From NCBI RefSeq assembly GCF_035978755.1, contig NZ_CP108414.1:5952001-6016000 (forward strand): a stretch of 64,000 nt of DNA, read 5' to 3'. A model generated the notes under the pieces. It was not told where the DNA came from and did not search any database. It was given only the letters and a program-made list of their open reading frames with translations. A program made the position numbers and the translations under genes. Of the stretch, positions 31,908 through 40,334 are shown piece by piece; position 1 is the first letter of the stretch; each line of letters begins with the position of its first letter. Origin of the DNA: Streptomyces sp. NBC_01298. GTDB lineage: Bacteria; Actinomycetota; Actinomycetes; Streptomycetales; Streptomycetaceae.

Positions 31908-33089
31908 ATGCCCCATGTCGCCGTCATCAACTACGGCCCCAAGAGCGACTACGCCGCCATCCTCGCGGAACTGACCGGCACCCTGCACGTGTACAGCCAC
32001 AACGAGCTGAAGAACACCGAGGGATTCGCCCGGTACGAATTCGTCAAGGACTGCGAGTTCGTCCCGTATGCGGAACTGATGATCCGCGGGTCCGCCCGCG
32101 ACCAGCCGTTCACGCACCTCATCACCGACAACGAGTACGACCTCGAAAGGGTCGCCCGGATACGGGAGGACCTCGGCATCCCCGGCCAGTCGCTGGCCAG
32201 CGCGGTGTCCTTCCGCGACAAGGCGGTGATGAAGGAGGTCGCCGGCCGCACCGTCGCCACCGCCCGGTTCGCCCGGCTGACGACGATCGTCGACCTGACC
32301 GACTTCATCGCGCAGACCGGCTACCCGGTCGTCGTCAAGCCCGTCAAGCAGGGCGGCTCGCGCGACATCTCGGTGCTGCGCGACGAGGAAGAGCTGATCG
32401 AGTTCAGCCGGCGGCACTGGCGCGAGGACCTGATGGCCGAGGAGTTCATCGAGGGTCCGATGTACCACGTGGACGCCGTGCTGGCCCCGGGCTACCGGTT
32501 CGTGGCCTCCTCCCGCTACCTGCGCAGCTGCCTCGGCGTCTTCTCCGGGCAGAACAACGGCTCCGTGCAGCTCCACCCGGAGGACAAGTTCGCCGCCCGG
32601 CTGGAGGAGTTCTTCGACCGCGTGCTCGAGGCGTTCGATGTGCCGGAGGTCAGCGCGTACCACCTCGAGGTCTTCCACACGCCCGACGACCGGCTGGTGC
32701 TCTGCGAGATCGCCTCCCGGGTCGGCGGCGACCGCATCCCGGCGCTCACCCGTGCCACCTACGGTGTCGACCTGCACGCCAGCTGGCTGCGCCAGTCGTG
32801 CGCGCTGCCCGTAGACCAGCCGCCGGCCGGACCCCCGGCCCTGGTCCACGGCTCCGTCTCCATCCTGCCGCAGGGCCGCCCGGTGAAGGCGCCCGGTCGC
32901 CCGCCGTTCGAGTGGGTGCACCATTACGAGGTCAACGAGCAGCTGGCACCCGGCGCGGTGACCCAGAACAGCACCTCGCACCTGTGCTTCGTGATCGTGA
33001 GCGGCGCGGACGCCGCCGAGGTGGAACAGCGGCTGCTGGAGACCGAGGCCTGGCTGATGGCGAACCTGGAAGAAGTGCCGGGCGCATGA
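31908..33089 (+). CDS. ATP-grasp ligase 2
   Basis: A 393-residue ATP-grasp amide ligase. GYPVVVKPVKQGGSRDI near 138-152 binds the nucleotide, LMAEEFIEGPMYHVD is the hinge and acidic segment, and LCEIASRVGGDRIPA near 264-278 supplies metal-binding Glu and Arg. It is similar in layout to ATP-grasp enzymes that make dipeptides or acylate amino acids (BacD, DdaF type). It is followed with a 4-base overlap by an MFS gene, a pairing seen for dipeptide-forming ligases and exporters. Confidence 0.8.
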   Translation: MPHVAVINYGPKSDYAAILAELTGTLHVYSHNELKNTEGFARYEFVKDCEFVPYAELMIRGSARDQPFTHLITDNEYDLERVARIREDLGIPGQSLASAVSFRDKAVMKEVAGRTVATARFARLTTIVDLTDFIAQTGYPVVVKPVKQGGSRDISVLRDEEELIEFSRRHWREDLMAEEFIEGPMYHVDAVLAPGYRFVASSRYLRSCLGVFSGQNNGSVQLHPEDKFAARLEEFFDRVLEAFDVPEVSAYHLEVFHTPDDRLVLCEIASRVGGDRIPALTRATYGVDLHASWLRQSCALPVDQPPAGPPALVHGSVSILPQGRPVKAPGRPPFEWVHHYEVNEQLAPGAVTQNSTSHLCFVIVSGADAAEVEQRLLETEAWLMANLEEVPGA

Positions 33090-34345
33090 ACGCGTGGCGC
33101 CAAACGTCCCCGGTGGGACGTGCCTTGCTCCTCGCGGTGCTTCTCACCGGCCTGACGACCTTCATGTTCCTGCCGCTGCTGGCCGTCCAGCTGACCGCGC
33201 AGGGACTGAAGGCCGACCGGGTCGGGATCCTCGTCGGCCTGCTCGCCTTCTGCGGTCAAGGGTTCTCGCTGGTGAGCGGGCTGATCGTGGACCGGTTCGG
33301 TACCAAGGCCGTCCTGACGAGCGGCTTCGCCCTGCGCATCGCGGGGTATCTCCTGCTCGGGCTGGGCTTCACGGGTGAAAGCCCCCTGGCACCCCTGGTG
33401 GCCGGGATCGTGGCCATCGGCATCGGAGGATCCCTGCTCGGCCTCTCCATCAAGACCCTCCTGGTACGTCAGGACAGCGTGTCCCCGCGCGAGATGCTGG
33501 CGCTGCGCTCCACCTTCGTGAACCTGGGCGTGGTGGTCGGTCCGGCCCTGGGGGCGGTGGTCTACCCGATCGGTTTCCGCTACATTCTCGGCGCCTGCGT
33601 GGCCTCCCACCTGTCGCTGGGCCTGTGGCTGGCGCTGCGGCTGCCTCGCCAGGTGCAAGTGCAGGTACAGGTGCAGGTGCCCGTGGCGATGCCGGCACCG
33701 GTAGCCGGCGGGCCGAAGCCGGCCCCGGCGGGAGACGACGACGAGGCCCCCGGCGCCCCGGAGCCCGGGCCGACGCCGTGGGCGCGGTGGCAGTGGGTGC
33801 CACTGTTCGGGATCGGTGTGGCGTTCTGGGCGATCTACAGTCAGCTCAACGTCGTACTGCCCATCGCCGCCACGGAGTTGACCGGCAGCGCCGCGGCCAT
33901 TTCCGTGGTCTTCACGCTCAACGGCGCACTGGTCGTCCTGTTCCAGTACACGCTGCTCCGGCACGTGTTCCGCAGCGCCGCCACCCGCAGCCTGCTGGTG
34001 ATCGGCTTCCTGGCCTTCGCCTTCGGTTACGCGCTGCTGGTCGCCTTCGGCGGCTGGACCGCCCTGCTGGCCTTCGTCCTGCCCATCACCCTCGCCGAGA
34101 TGCTCATCGCGCCGAGCCTCGACGAGCAGGCCATCGAGGCGGCCTCCCCGCAGCGCACCGGGCTGGCGCTCGGCACGATGAGCGCCGCCGGTGCCCTGGG
34201 CAGCCTGCTCGGCTCCGGGATGGGCGGGTACCTCATGCAGTCCTTCCGCGGCGACGGCACCCTCTGGGTGGTCATCAGCTGCCTGTCCGCCGTCGCCGCA
34301 GCCTCCTGTTACCTCCTGCCGAAAGGCCGTACGCAGCATGCGTGA
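33086..34345 (+). CDS. MFS transporter 3
   Basis: A 419-residue major-facilitator protein with about 12 hydrophobic segments, motif A as GLIVDRFGTKAVL. The central cytoplasmic loop is unusual: five Gln-Val repeats (encoded by the CAGGTG-type hexamer at 33650-33679) followed by a Pro/Ala/Glu/Asp-rich stretch to about residue 230. It lies between two ATP-grasp genes, overlapping both (by 4 and 8 bases). It probably exports the ligase product. Confidence 0.8.
   Translation: MNAWRQTSPVGRALLLAVLLTGLTTFMFLPLLAVQLTAQGLKADRVGILVGLLAFCGQGFSLVSGLIVDRFGTKAVLTSGFALRIAGYLLLGLGFTGESPLAPLVAGIVAIGIGGSLLGLSIKTLLVRQDSVSPREMLALRSTFVNLGVVVGPALGAVVYPIGFRYILGACVASHLSLGLWLALRLPRQVQVQVQVQVPVAMPAPVAGGPKPAPAGDDDEAPGAPEPGPTPWARWQWVPLFGIGVAFWAIYSQLNVVLPIAATELTGSAAAISVVFTLNGALVVLFQYTLLRHVFRSAATRSLLVIGFLAFAFGYALLVAFGGWTALLAFVLPITLAEMLIAPSLDEQAIEAASPQRTGLALGTMSAAGALGSLLGSGMGGYLMQSFRGDGTLWVVISCLSAVAAASCYLLPKGRTQHA
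33650..33679 (+). repeat. Five-copy hexamer repeat in MFS gene
   Basis: Five consecutive copies of CARGTR (mostly CAGGTG) encode a Gln-Val run in the central loop of the MFS protein. The copy number may vary by slippage. Confidence 0.8.
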
Positions 34346-35516
34346 AGCACAGCCCACCGCGGTCCTGCTCAATCCCCGTGACACCGTCGTATCAGCGGCG
34401 CACGACCTGGGGCTGGCCGTGATCGTCGTAGCCGACCCGAGCCAGCCGAAACCTCCGGCCGTCAACGCCGCGGTGCTGGAGAGCAGTTGGACCGCCTCCA
34501 GCGCCGATCTCGTGCGGCAGCTGCGCGAACTCGCCCTGCCCGGCCCGGTCAGCTGCTTCGGCTTCGGCGAGATCGGCTGCTCGGTCGCCGCGGTGGTCAA
34601 CCAGGAGCTGGGCTGGCCCGGCAACCCGCCGCAGGCCCTGGCCGCGTTCACCAACAAGGCGGAGCTGCGCGCCCTGGTGGGCGAACAGGCCGGCAAGCCG
34701 GTCGCGCACGTCACCTGCTTCGCCGAGGGAACGCTCCTGAGCGCGATCGAGACGATCGGGTTCCCCTGCGTGGTCAAGCCCATCGACGGAACCGGAAGTT
34801 CCGGTGTGCGGTTCCTGGCCGGCCGGCCCGAGGCCGAACGCTATGCGCAGGAAACCGAGTTCTCCGGTCCCCTGCTCGTCGAGGAGTTCCTGGCGGGCGC
34901 CGAGTACAGCGTCGAGGCGATGAGCGACGGCGAAGGCCACCGGATCCTCGCCATCACCGAGAAGATGACCACGGGCGCTCCCCACTTCGTGGAAACCGGC
35001 CACACGCTCCCGGTCGGGCTCACCGCGGCGGACGAGGCAGCCGTGACCGACCTCGTCACCGCGATGCTCGATGCGGTGGGCTACCGGTACGGCCCTTCCC
35101 ACACCGAGATCATGATCACGACCGACGGGCCCCGGCTCATCGAGTCGCACGGCCGCCCCGGCGGCGACCGGATCAGCGACATGCTGGTCCTGGCCCTGGG
35201 GGAGGACGTGTTCGCCCAGACCATGGCCGCCGTATTCGGGATGCCCGTGCCCGCCGAGCCCGCCCACCGGCGCGTCGCGGGCATCCGGTACGTCACCTTC
35301 GACGGGGCGGTCCCGATGCTCGAACTGAGCACCGCGCTGGTCGCCTCGCTGCCCGGCGTCGAGGAGGTCCACATCGCCGTACCGGCCGGTCAGCTCCCGC
35401 CGAGGATCAGCGAGTCGGGCGACCGCCACGCCTTCGTGGTGGCCGTCGCCGACAGCCGCGCCGAGCTCGAGACCCGCCTCGACTGCGCGCTGCGCACGCT
35501 GACCGCACACGGCTGA
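34338..35516 (+). CDS. ATP-grasp ligase 3
   Basis: A 392-residue ATP-grasp enzyme. GFPCVVKPIDGTGSSGVR near 141-158 is the nucleotide loop, LLVEEFLAGAEYSVE the hinge and acidic site, and LIESHGRPGGDRISD near 264-278 the metal-binding region. The Glu-Ser-His-Gly-Arg sequence replaces the usual Glu-x-Asn-x-Arg. It is distinct from ligases 1 and 2, which implies a different substrate pair. The ATG at 34338 overlaps the end of the MFS gene by 8 bases. Confidence 0.8.
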   Translation: MREAQPTAVLLNPRDTVVSAAHDLGLAVIVVADPSQPKPPAVNAAVLESSWTASSADLVRQLRELALPGPVSCFGFGEIGCSVAAVVNQELGWPGNPPQALAAFTNKAELRALVGEQAGKPVAHVTCFAEGTLLSAIETIGFPCVVKPIDGTGSSGVRFLAGRPEAERYAQETEFSGPLLVEEFLAGAEYSVEAMSDGEGHRILAITEKMTTGAPHFVETGHTLPVGLTAADEAAVTDLVTAMLDAVGYRYGPSHTEIMITTDGPRLIESHGRPGGDRISDMLVLALGEDVFAQTMAAVFGMPVPAEPAHRRVAGIRYVTFDGAVPMLELSTALVASLPGVEEVHIAVPAGQLPPRISESGDRHAFVVAVADSRAELETRLDCALRTLTAHG

Positions 35517-35576
35517 GGCCGCGTTCCCGCTCCTTGCGCCCCTGCTTCCCTCCGTCCTTCCCTAAGAGGTCTCCCC

Positions 35577-36584
35577 TTGTCGTACAAAATTCTGGTCCTG
35601 GTGTCCGAGGCGTCCAAGTTCGAGCTGGACAATCACTCGATCATTCCCAGTGCCCTCTACCGCGAAGGCCACGAGGTGCACATCGGTGACATAGACACCC
35701 TGTGCGTGCACGAGTCGGTCGTGGTGTGCGACCGGATCAAGCTGTCCGACGAGTTCGTCAGCGGAGGGGACTTCCCCTCGCTCAGCGAGTCGTACGCCCC
35801 GGCCGAGGACTTCGACCTCGTGTGGGTCCTGGCCGGCACCCACCCGGAGTCCGGCACCGACTCGTTCCAGCTGCTTTGGCTGCTGAACCAGCGCGTGCCG
35901 TTCGTCAACGACGCGACCGCGCTCTTCTACCTCAACACCAAGATCAACTTGGGTGCCATCGTGCCGCCCGAGAACCTGCCCGTCTCGTATGTCTCGAACG
36001 ACTTCGACTTCCTGAACGACCTGGTCGAATCCGACGGCGAACGGTCCTGGGTGGTCAAGCCCACCAACGACGGCTGCGGCGCGGACGTGTATGTCGTCAA
36101 CAAGAGCGACCGCAACCGCTCCGCGCTCCTCGGCTCCGCGACCGGCAACGCCATGTCCCGCCAGGGCAGGTACGGGCGCGACATCATCGGCATGGCCAAG
36201 CGCCACACCGCGGTCCAGGAGTACATCCCCAACATCCGCACCAACGAGAAGCGGGTGATCATCGCGGGCGACGAGCCGGTGTCCGGCTTCCTGCGCTTTC
36301 ACCCGGAGAACGACAACCGCTCGAACGCCACCCTGGGCGCCCGCTTCGAGGCACTGGAACTGACCGCTGAGGAGCGCGAGTTCATCCGGGTGCTCGGCAA
36401 GCGGATGATGGACCTCGGCATCTTCTACTCGGGCATCGACCTGGCCTTCCCCTACGTCGTCGAGGTGAACATGGTCAACCCGGGCGGGCTGAGCTACCAC
36501 CAGCTCGCCACCGGCGAGGACAAGTCCTCCGACGCGGTGAACACCGTGCTCGCCGCCCTGCGCGCCGCCGGGAAGCTGTCATGA
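35577..36584 (+). CDS. ATP-grasp ligase 4, glutathione-synthetase-like
   Basis: A 335-residue protein resembling bacterial glutathione synthetase (GshB) in order of motifs: FVNDATALFYLNTKINLG near 104-121 (GshB has NDPxxLRxxNEKL), WVVKPTNDGCGADVYV near 157-172, IPNIRTNEKRVIIAGDE for the acidic lid, and YVVEVNMVNPGGLSY near 293-307 for the metal site. GshB joins glycine to gamma-Glu-Cys. Here a C-terminal Gly-like or other acceptor is possible. Streptomyces uses mycothiol, not glutathione, so a pathway role is likely. TTG at 35577 is the start, with AAGAGG upstream. Confidence 0.75.
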   Translation: MSYKILVLVSEASKFELDNHSIIPSALYREGHEVHIGDIDTLCVHESVVVCDRIKLSDEFVSGGDFPSLSESYAPAEDFDLVWVLAGTHPESGTDSFQLLWLLNQRVPFVNDATALFYLNTKINLGAIVPPENLPVSYVSNDFDFLNDLVESDGERSWVVKPTNDGCGADVYVVNKSDRNRSALLGSATGNAMSRQGRYGRDIIGMAKRHTAVQEYIPNIRTNEKRVIIAGDEPVSGFLRFHPENDNRSNATLGARFEALELTAEEREFIRVLGKRMMDLGIFYSGIDLAFPYVVEVNMVNPGGLSYHQLATGEDKSSDAVNTVLAALRAAGKLS

Positions 36585-37909
36585 GCGTGTGGCCGTGGCT
36601 GGACCCGCGCGCCGTGACCGCGTGGTCCGACTTCGAGGCCACCGGCGAGGCGGAGGCGGACCGCAAGGAATTCGCCGAGGCCGTCCACCGCCCGGACTGG
36701 AACCACGTGTACCCGCCGCACATCCTCTCCGTGACGGCCGCCGACGAGGTCGAGACGGCCGGCGTGCGGCTCTCCGGGCTGATCTCGGCCTTCCCGCGCC
36801 GGGTCTTCGGAGACGACCTCGACGCGTGGACCGCCTACCTCGGCATACCGGAAGGCGACGCCCGGCTCATGTGCGAGGCGATGCGCAGCCCCCGGCTGAG
36901 CCGGGTGGCCACCGCCTTCATGCGCCCCGACCTCGTGGTGACCGACGAGGGGTGCCGGCTCGTCGAACTCAACGTGGCCGCGTCGCTCGGCGGTCTCAGT
37001 ACCTGTGCGCCGTACACCAAAGCCACCCTCCGGTCCGCCTACGCCCGGTTCCTCGACGCCCGCGGCCTCAGCGTGCGCGGAGTCGACACCTCGCAGGTAT
37101 GGCTCGACGTGCTCGCCGGCCTCGTCGAGCGGCACGGGGACGGGCCCCTGCACGTCTTCGAGGCGACCGCGGACCCGGCGGACCTCGACTCCGGACGCCG
37201 GTTCTTCGTCGACATGGTCCGATCGGCCGGGCACGCCGTCAGCTGCGGACTGGTCCACGACCTGGAACTGACCGATGAGGGTGCGTACTTCGCGGGTGAG
37301 CGCGTGGACGCCGTGTTCACGGCGTACACCTGGCACGAGACCAAGCAGTTCGTCCCGCCCTCCCTCACCCGCAGGCTGATGGAGCTCGACACCGCGCGGA
37401 AGGTCGACTTCATCGGTTCACCCGCGGCGGCCCTGTACGACGACAAGGTGAACCTCACCCTGCTCTTCGACGCCGAGTTCGCCGCTCTGCTGACCGACGA
37501 GGAGCGGGCCCTGGTCCAGCGGTACGTACCGGAAACCTTCCGGCTGACCGCGCGGAACCTTGAGCGGGCGTTCGCCCTGCGAGAGGAGCTGATCTGCAAG
37601 CCCGCCGACGCCTTCGGCGGCAAGGGCCTGGTGTTCGGCGCCCTGTTGGACGAGGCCGCCTGGCGGGACGTGCTGGCCGAGCGGCTCCAGAACCCCGCCG
37701 AGCGGTACATCCTTCAGCGCCGGCTGAGCCCGGCGGTCGTCGAACTCCCCGGACCGCCGTCCTCCCGGCGGGAGGTCGTTCTGGCCCCGCTCGTGTTCGG
37801 CGGCCGCTACGCCGGCACGTTCGTCCGGCAGGCCGCCCCGACGGCGGGATCGGCGATCAACGCGTCCAGTGGCGCGGAAGTGGCCGGGGTGCTGACGTTC
37901 CGGGACTGA
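36581..37909 (+). CDS. Glutathionylspermidine-synthetase-like (ATP-grasp fold) ligase
   Basis: A 442-residue protein. The C-terminal part has LICKPADAFGGKGLVFG near 336-352, the nucleotide-binding motif of the glutathionylspermidine-synthetase / circularly permuted ATP-grasp group, and LVELNVAASLGGLS near 126-139 resembles a metal or substrate-binding segment. Such enzymes make amide bonds to polyamines or amino groups. It overlaps the GshB-like gene (ATGA), and the two probably act in succession. It is the last gene of the biosynthetic region. Confidence 0.65.
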   Translation: MSVWPWLDPRAVTAWSDFEATGEAEADRKEFAEAVHRPDWNHVYPPHILSVTAADEVETAGVRLSGLISAFPRRVFGDDLDAWTAYLGIPEGDARLMCEAMRSPRLSRVATAFMRPDLVVTDEGCRLVELNVAASLGGLSTCAPYTKATLRSAYARFLDARGLSVRGVDTSQVWLDVLAGLVERHGDGPLHVFEATADPADLDSGRRFFVDMVRSAGHAVSCGLVHDLELTDEGAYFAGERVDAVFTAYTWHETKQFVPPSLTRRLMELDTARKVDFIGSPAAALYDDKVNLTLLFDAEFAALLTDEERALVQRYVPETFRLTARNLERAFALREELICKPADAFGGKGLVFGALLDEAAWRDVLAERLQNPAERYILQRRLSPAVVELPGPPSSRREVVLAPLVFGGRYAGTFVRQAAPTAGSAINASSGAEVAGVLTFRD

Positions 37910-38296
37910 GCACCGACAACGCACAGCCGCCTTACGGCGATCCCGGTGGCGGTGGCGGTGGCGGTGGCGAAGGGCGGGCCGGTGGCCGCACGCCATGAGG
38001 CGGACCCCGCTCCGATGGTGGAGCTAGGCAGACACGGCCACCGGTAAGACCCCGAGCTTGTCAGCACCCGAAGTACGCGCAGCCTCGCCACCTTCCCCGT
38101 GCACGTCAAAGGAGATTCCGGCCGGCTCCCCTTCGGGAACGACGGGGTGCCGCCGGCCGGTGACAGCCGGACAGCCCCGGACTCGGGATGGGGAGCCTCC
38201 GGCGCTTATGGCGGCGCTACGCCGGCCACGCTAAAGTGCCCTGACCTGCACGAAAGCCCTCCACGGGGGAGGGCTTCGGGGTGGGACGGGAAGAAG
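37910..38296. other. Intergenic stretch with simple repeat and hairpins
   Basis: No gene is supported here. It contains four GGTGGC units (37945-37968), a 9-base inverted repeat (38118-38126 with 38152-38160, CCGGCCGGC and its complement) that may end the ligase operon, and the tRNA terminator described separately. Confidence 0.5.
38254..38276 (-). terminator. Terminator of the tRNA-Arg gene
   Basis: AAGCCCTCC and GGAGGGCTT pair perfectly around a 5-base loop, 20 bases beyond the 3' end of the leftward tRNA gene. Confidence 0.6.
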
Positions 38297-38369
38297 TGCC
38301 CCCGGCAGGACTCGAACCTGCGGCCAAGTGCTTAGAAGGCACCTGCTCTATCCACTGAGCTACGGGGGC
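38297..38369 (-). tRNA. tRNA-Arg (anticodon UCU)
   Basis: A full cloverleaf is readable on the minus strand: acceptor stem GCCCCCG pairing with CGGGGGC plus discriminator A, D-loop AGCTCAGTGGATAGAGC, anticodon loop CTTCTAA with TCT reading AGA, and T-arm GGTTCGAGTCC. CCA is not encoded. The 3' end faces the biosynthetic region, the side on which tRNA-targeting elements insert. Confidence 0.95.
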
Positions 38370-38692
38370 CGGAAGGTGGCCGTGGTGGCCTGGAGCCCCT
38401 GGGTGGGGGTGGGGCTGTGGTCCGTGCCGGGTCAAGGATAGGGCTCCGGTTGCCTTGTCCCGGTTGCTTCACTCGCGTGCCACGATGTGGAGGTTCGGTG
38501 AAGCGGTCCCGATAATCGCAGGCAGGTGCGATTCTCGCACCGCTTTTGCGCCGTGGCGCCCTGGGTGTTGTGCACTCGTTATGCCTGCGCCCCACTCGTC
38601 CGCTGTGTCCGGGATGTGCCGCTGGAGTAGCGCTCGGCGCGCAGAGGACGTATAAGCTTCAAAAATGCTCCTAAATTGGGCATTCTTCGCAT
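38370..38692. other. Intergenic region upstream of dynA
   Basis: No gene is supported. It presumably holds the tRNA and dynA promoters. TATAAG at 38651-38656 could be a -10 for dynA, but I see no convincing -35. Confidence 0.4.
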
Positions 38693-40330
38693 GTGGTGAC
38701 CTTGGATGTTCGGCCTCAGCTGCTCGATGCCCTGTCCGCCCTGCGCGACCGGGTCGCGTCCGTGCGTCTGCCGCTGCCCCTGCCCGGCGCCCCCCGCGCC
38801 CGCCAGACCAGAGCGGAGCTGCTCGCGCAGCTCGACGACTACCTCGTACCCCGGCTGAAGGCGCCGGAGGCGCCGCTGCTCGCCGTCGTCGGCGGGTCCA
38901 CCGGGGCCGGTAAGTCCACCCTCGTCAACTCCCTCGTGGGGCGCCAGGTGAGTGAAGCCGGGGTACTCCGGCCCACGACGCGCACCCCCGTCCTCGTCTG
39001 CCATCCGGATGACCACCACTGGTTCGCCGGAGTGCGGGTGCTGCCCGATCTGATGCGGGTCTGGGCCCCCCAGGACGACGAGGACACCCCCGCGTCCGCC
39101 CGGCGGACCCCCCGCCGGCCGGGTGACAAACACGGGCACGGGTACCCGGCCACGACCCGCGAGGTCCGGATCGAGACCGTCTCGACCCTGCCCCGCGGCC
39201 TCGCCATCCTCGACGCCCCCGACATCGACTCCCTCGTCGTCGACAACCGGACGCTCGCCGCGCAGCTCATCTGCGCCGCGGACGTCTGGGTCATGGTCAC
39301 CACCGCCTCGCGGTACGCCGACGCCGTTCCCTGGCACCTCCTGCGCACCGCGAAGCAGTACAAGGCCACCCTCGTCACCGTTCTCGACCGGGTCCCGCAC
39401 CAGGTGCTCGCCGAGGTCTCCCGGCAGTACGGGGCCCTGCTCACACGGGCCGGGCTGGGCGAGGTGCCCCGCTTCACGGTGCCCGAGCTGCCCGAGTCGG
39501 CGGGCGGGGGCGGGCTGCTGCCCGCCAGCGCCGTGGCACCGCTGTTCGCCTGGCTGGCGCACCACGCGCAGGACCCGGCCGCCCGCCAGTACGCCGTCGG
39601 GCGCACCGCCCTCGGCGCGCTCGATTCCCTCGGGCGCCGGATGCCGGAGCTCGCCTCGGCCGTCGCGGCCCAGCACGCCGCCGCCGTACGGCTGACCTTC
39701 GCCGTCGAGGACGCCTACAAGAGGGAGGGCAAGCGGGTCCGGGGCCGCCTGGACCGGGGCGCCGTACTCGCCGGGGACGCGCTGACCCGCTGGCGCGGTT
39801 ACCCACTCGACACCAGCGCCGACGAACTGCTCGACTCCCTCGCGGAATCCCTCGCGGCGCTGCTCCAGTGCGCCGTCGCCGCCGCCGACGAACGCATCGC
39901 GGAGGCCTGGCGCCGCGAGCCCGCGGCCGGCGCGGTGTCCCTGCCCGCCCCCGACCGCGAAGCGGCGGAACGTATCGGCGTGGCCGTACGCCGCTGGCGG
40001 CGCGTGCTGGAGGAACTCGCCGAGGAAGAGGTCGCGCGGCTCGACAAGCAGCCCGCGCCCGACCCCGACGGGGTCGCTGCCCTGGTCGTCGCGGCCCTCC
40101 TCGGCGGCAAGCGGGCCCGGCCGGCCGGGGAGAAGCTCGCCGAACGGATCGGAGTACAGGCCGCCGTACGCCTGCGCGACCGGGGCGGCGAGCTCGTCGC
40201 CGAACACCTCGACCAGGTGCTGCGCGCCGAACGCGACCGCCGCCTCGCCCCGATCGAAGCGCTCGAAGTCAGTCCCGAACCCCAGGCCGAGCTGATCGCC
40301 GCGCTGTCCGTACTGCAGAAGGAGAGGTGA
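38693..40330 (+). CDS. dynA: Dynamin-like GTPase DynA
   Basis: A 545-residue large GTPase. The P-loop [18 protein letters not shown] lies near 64-81, switch II region [11 protein letters not shown] near 173, and VTVLDRV near 226 is the base-specificity region. No transmembrane segment is seen. In Streptomyces two adjacent dynamin-like proteins, DynA and DynB, stabilise FtsZ ladders in sporulation septation. The pair here, followed by an SSB gene, fits that locus. GTG at 38693 (or 38696) is the start. Confidence 0.75.
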   Translation: MVTLDVRPQLLDALSALRDRVASVRLPLPLPGAPRARQTRAELLAQLDDYLVPRLKAPEAPLLAVVGGSTGAGKSTLVNSLVGRQVSEAGVLRPTTRTPVLVCHPDDHHWFAGVRVLPDLMRVWAPQDDEDTPASARRTPRRPGDKHGHGYPATTREVRIETVSTLPRGLAILDAPDIDSLVVDNRTLAAQLICAADVWVMVTTASRYADAVPWHLLRTAKQYKATLVTVLDRVPHQVLAEVSRQYGALLTRAGLGEVPRFTVPELPESAGGGGLLPASAVAPLFAWLAHHAQDPAARQYAVGRTALGALDSLGRRMPELASAVAAQHAAAVRLTFAVEDAYKREGKRVRGRLDRGAVLAGDALTRWRGYPLDTSADELLDSLAESLAALLQCAVAAADERIAEAWRREPAAGAVSLPAPDREAAERIGVAVRRWRRVLEELAEEEVARLDKQPAPDPDGVAALVVAALLGGKRARPAGEKLAERIGVQAAVRLRDRGGELVAEHLDQVLRAERDRRLAPIEALEVSPEPQAELIAALSVLQKER

Positions 40331-40334
40331 CGCG

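Noticed and set aside
3610..37909. Mobile element or prophage carrying the cluster
   Set aside because: No integrase, transposase, phage or conjugation gene was found, and no direct repeats at the borders were detected by eye.
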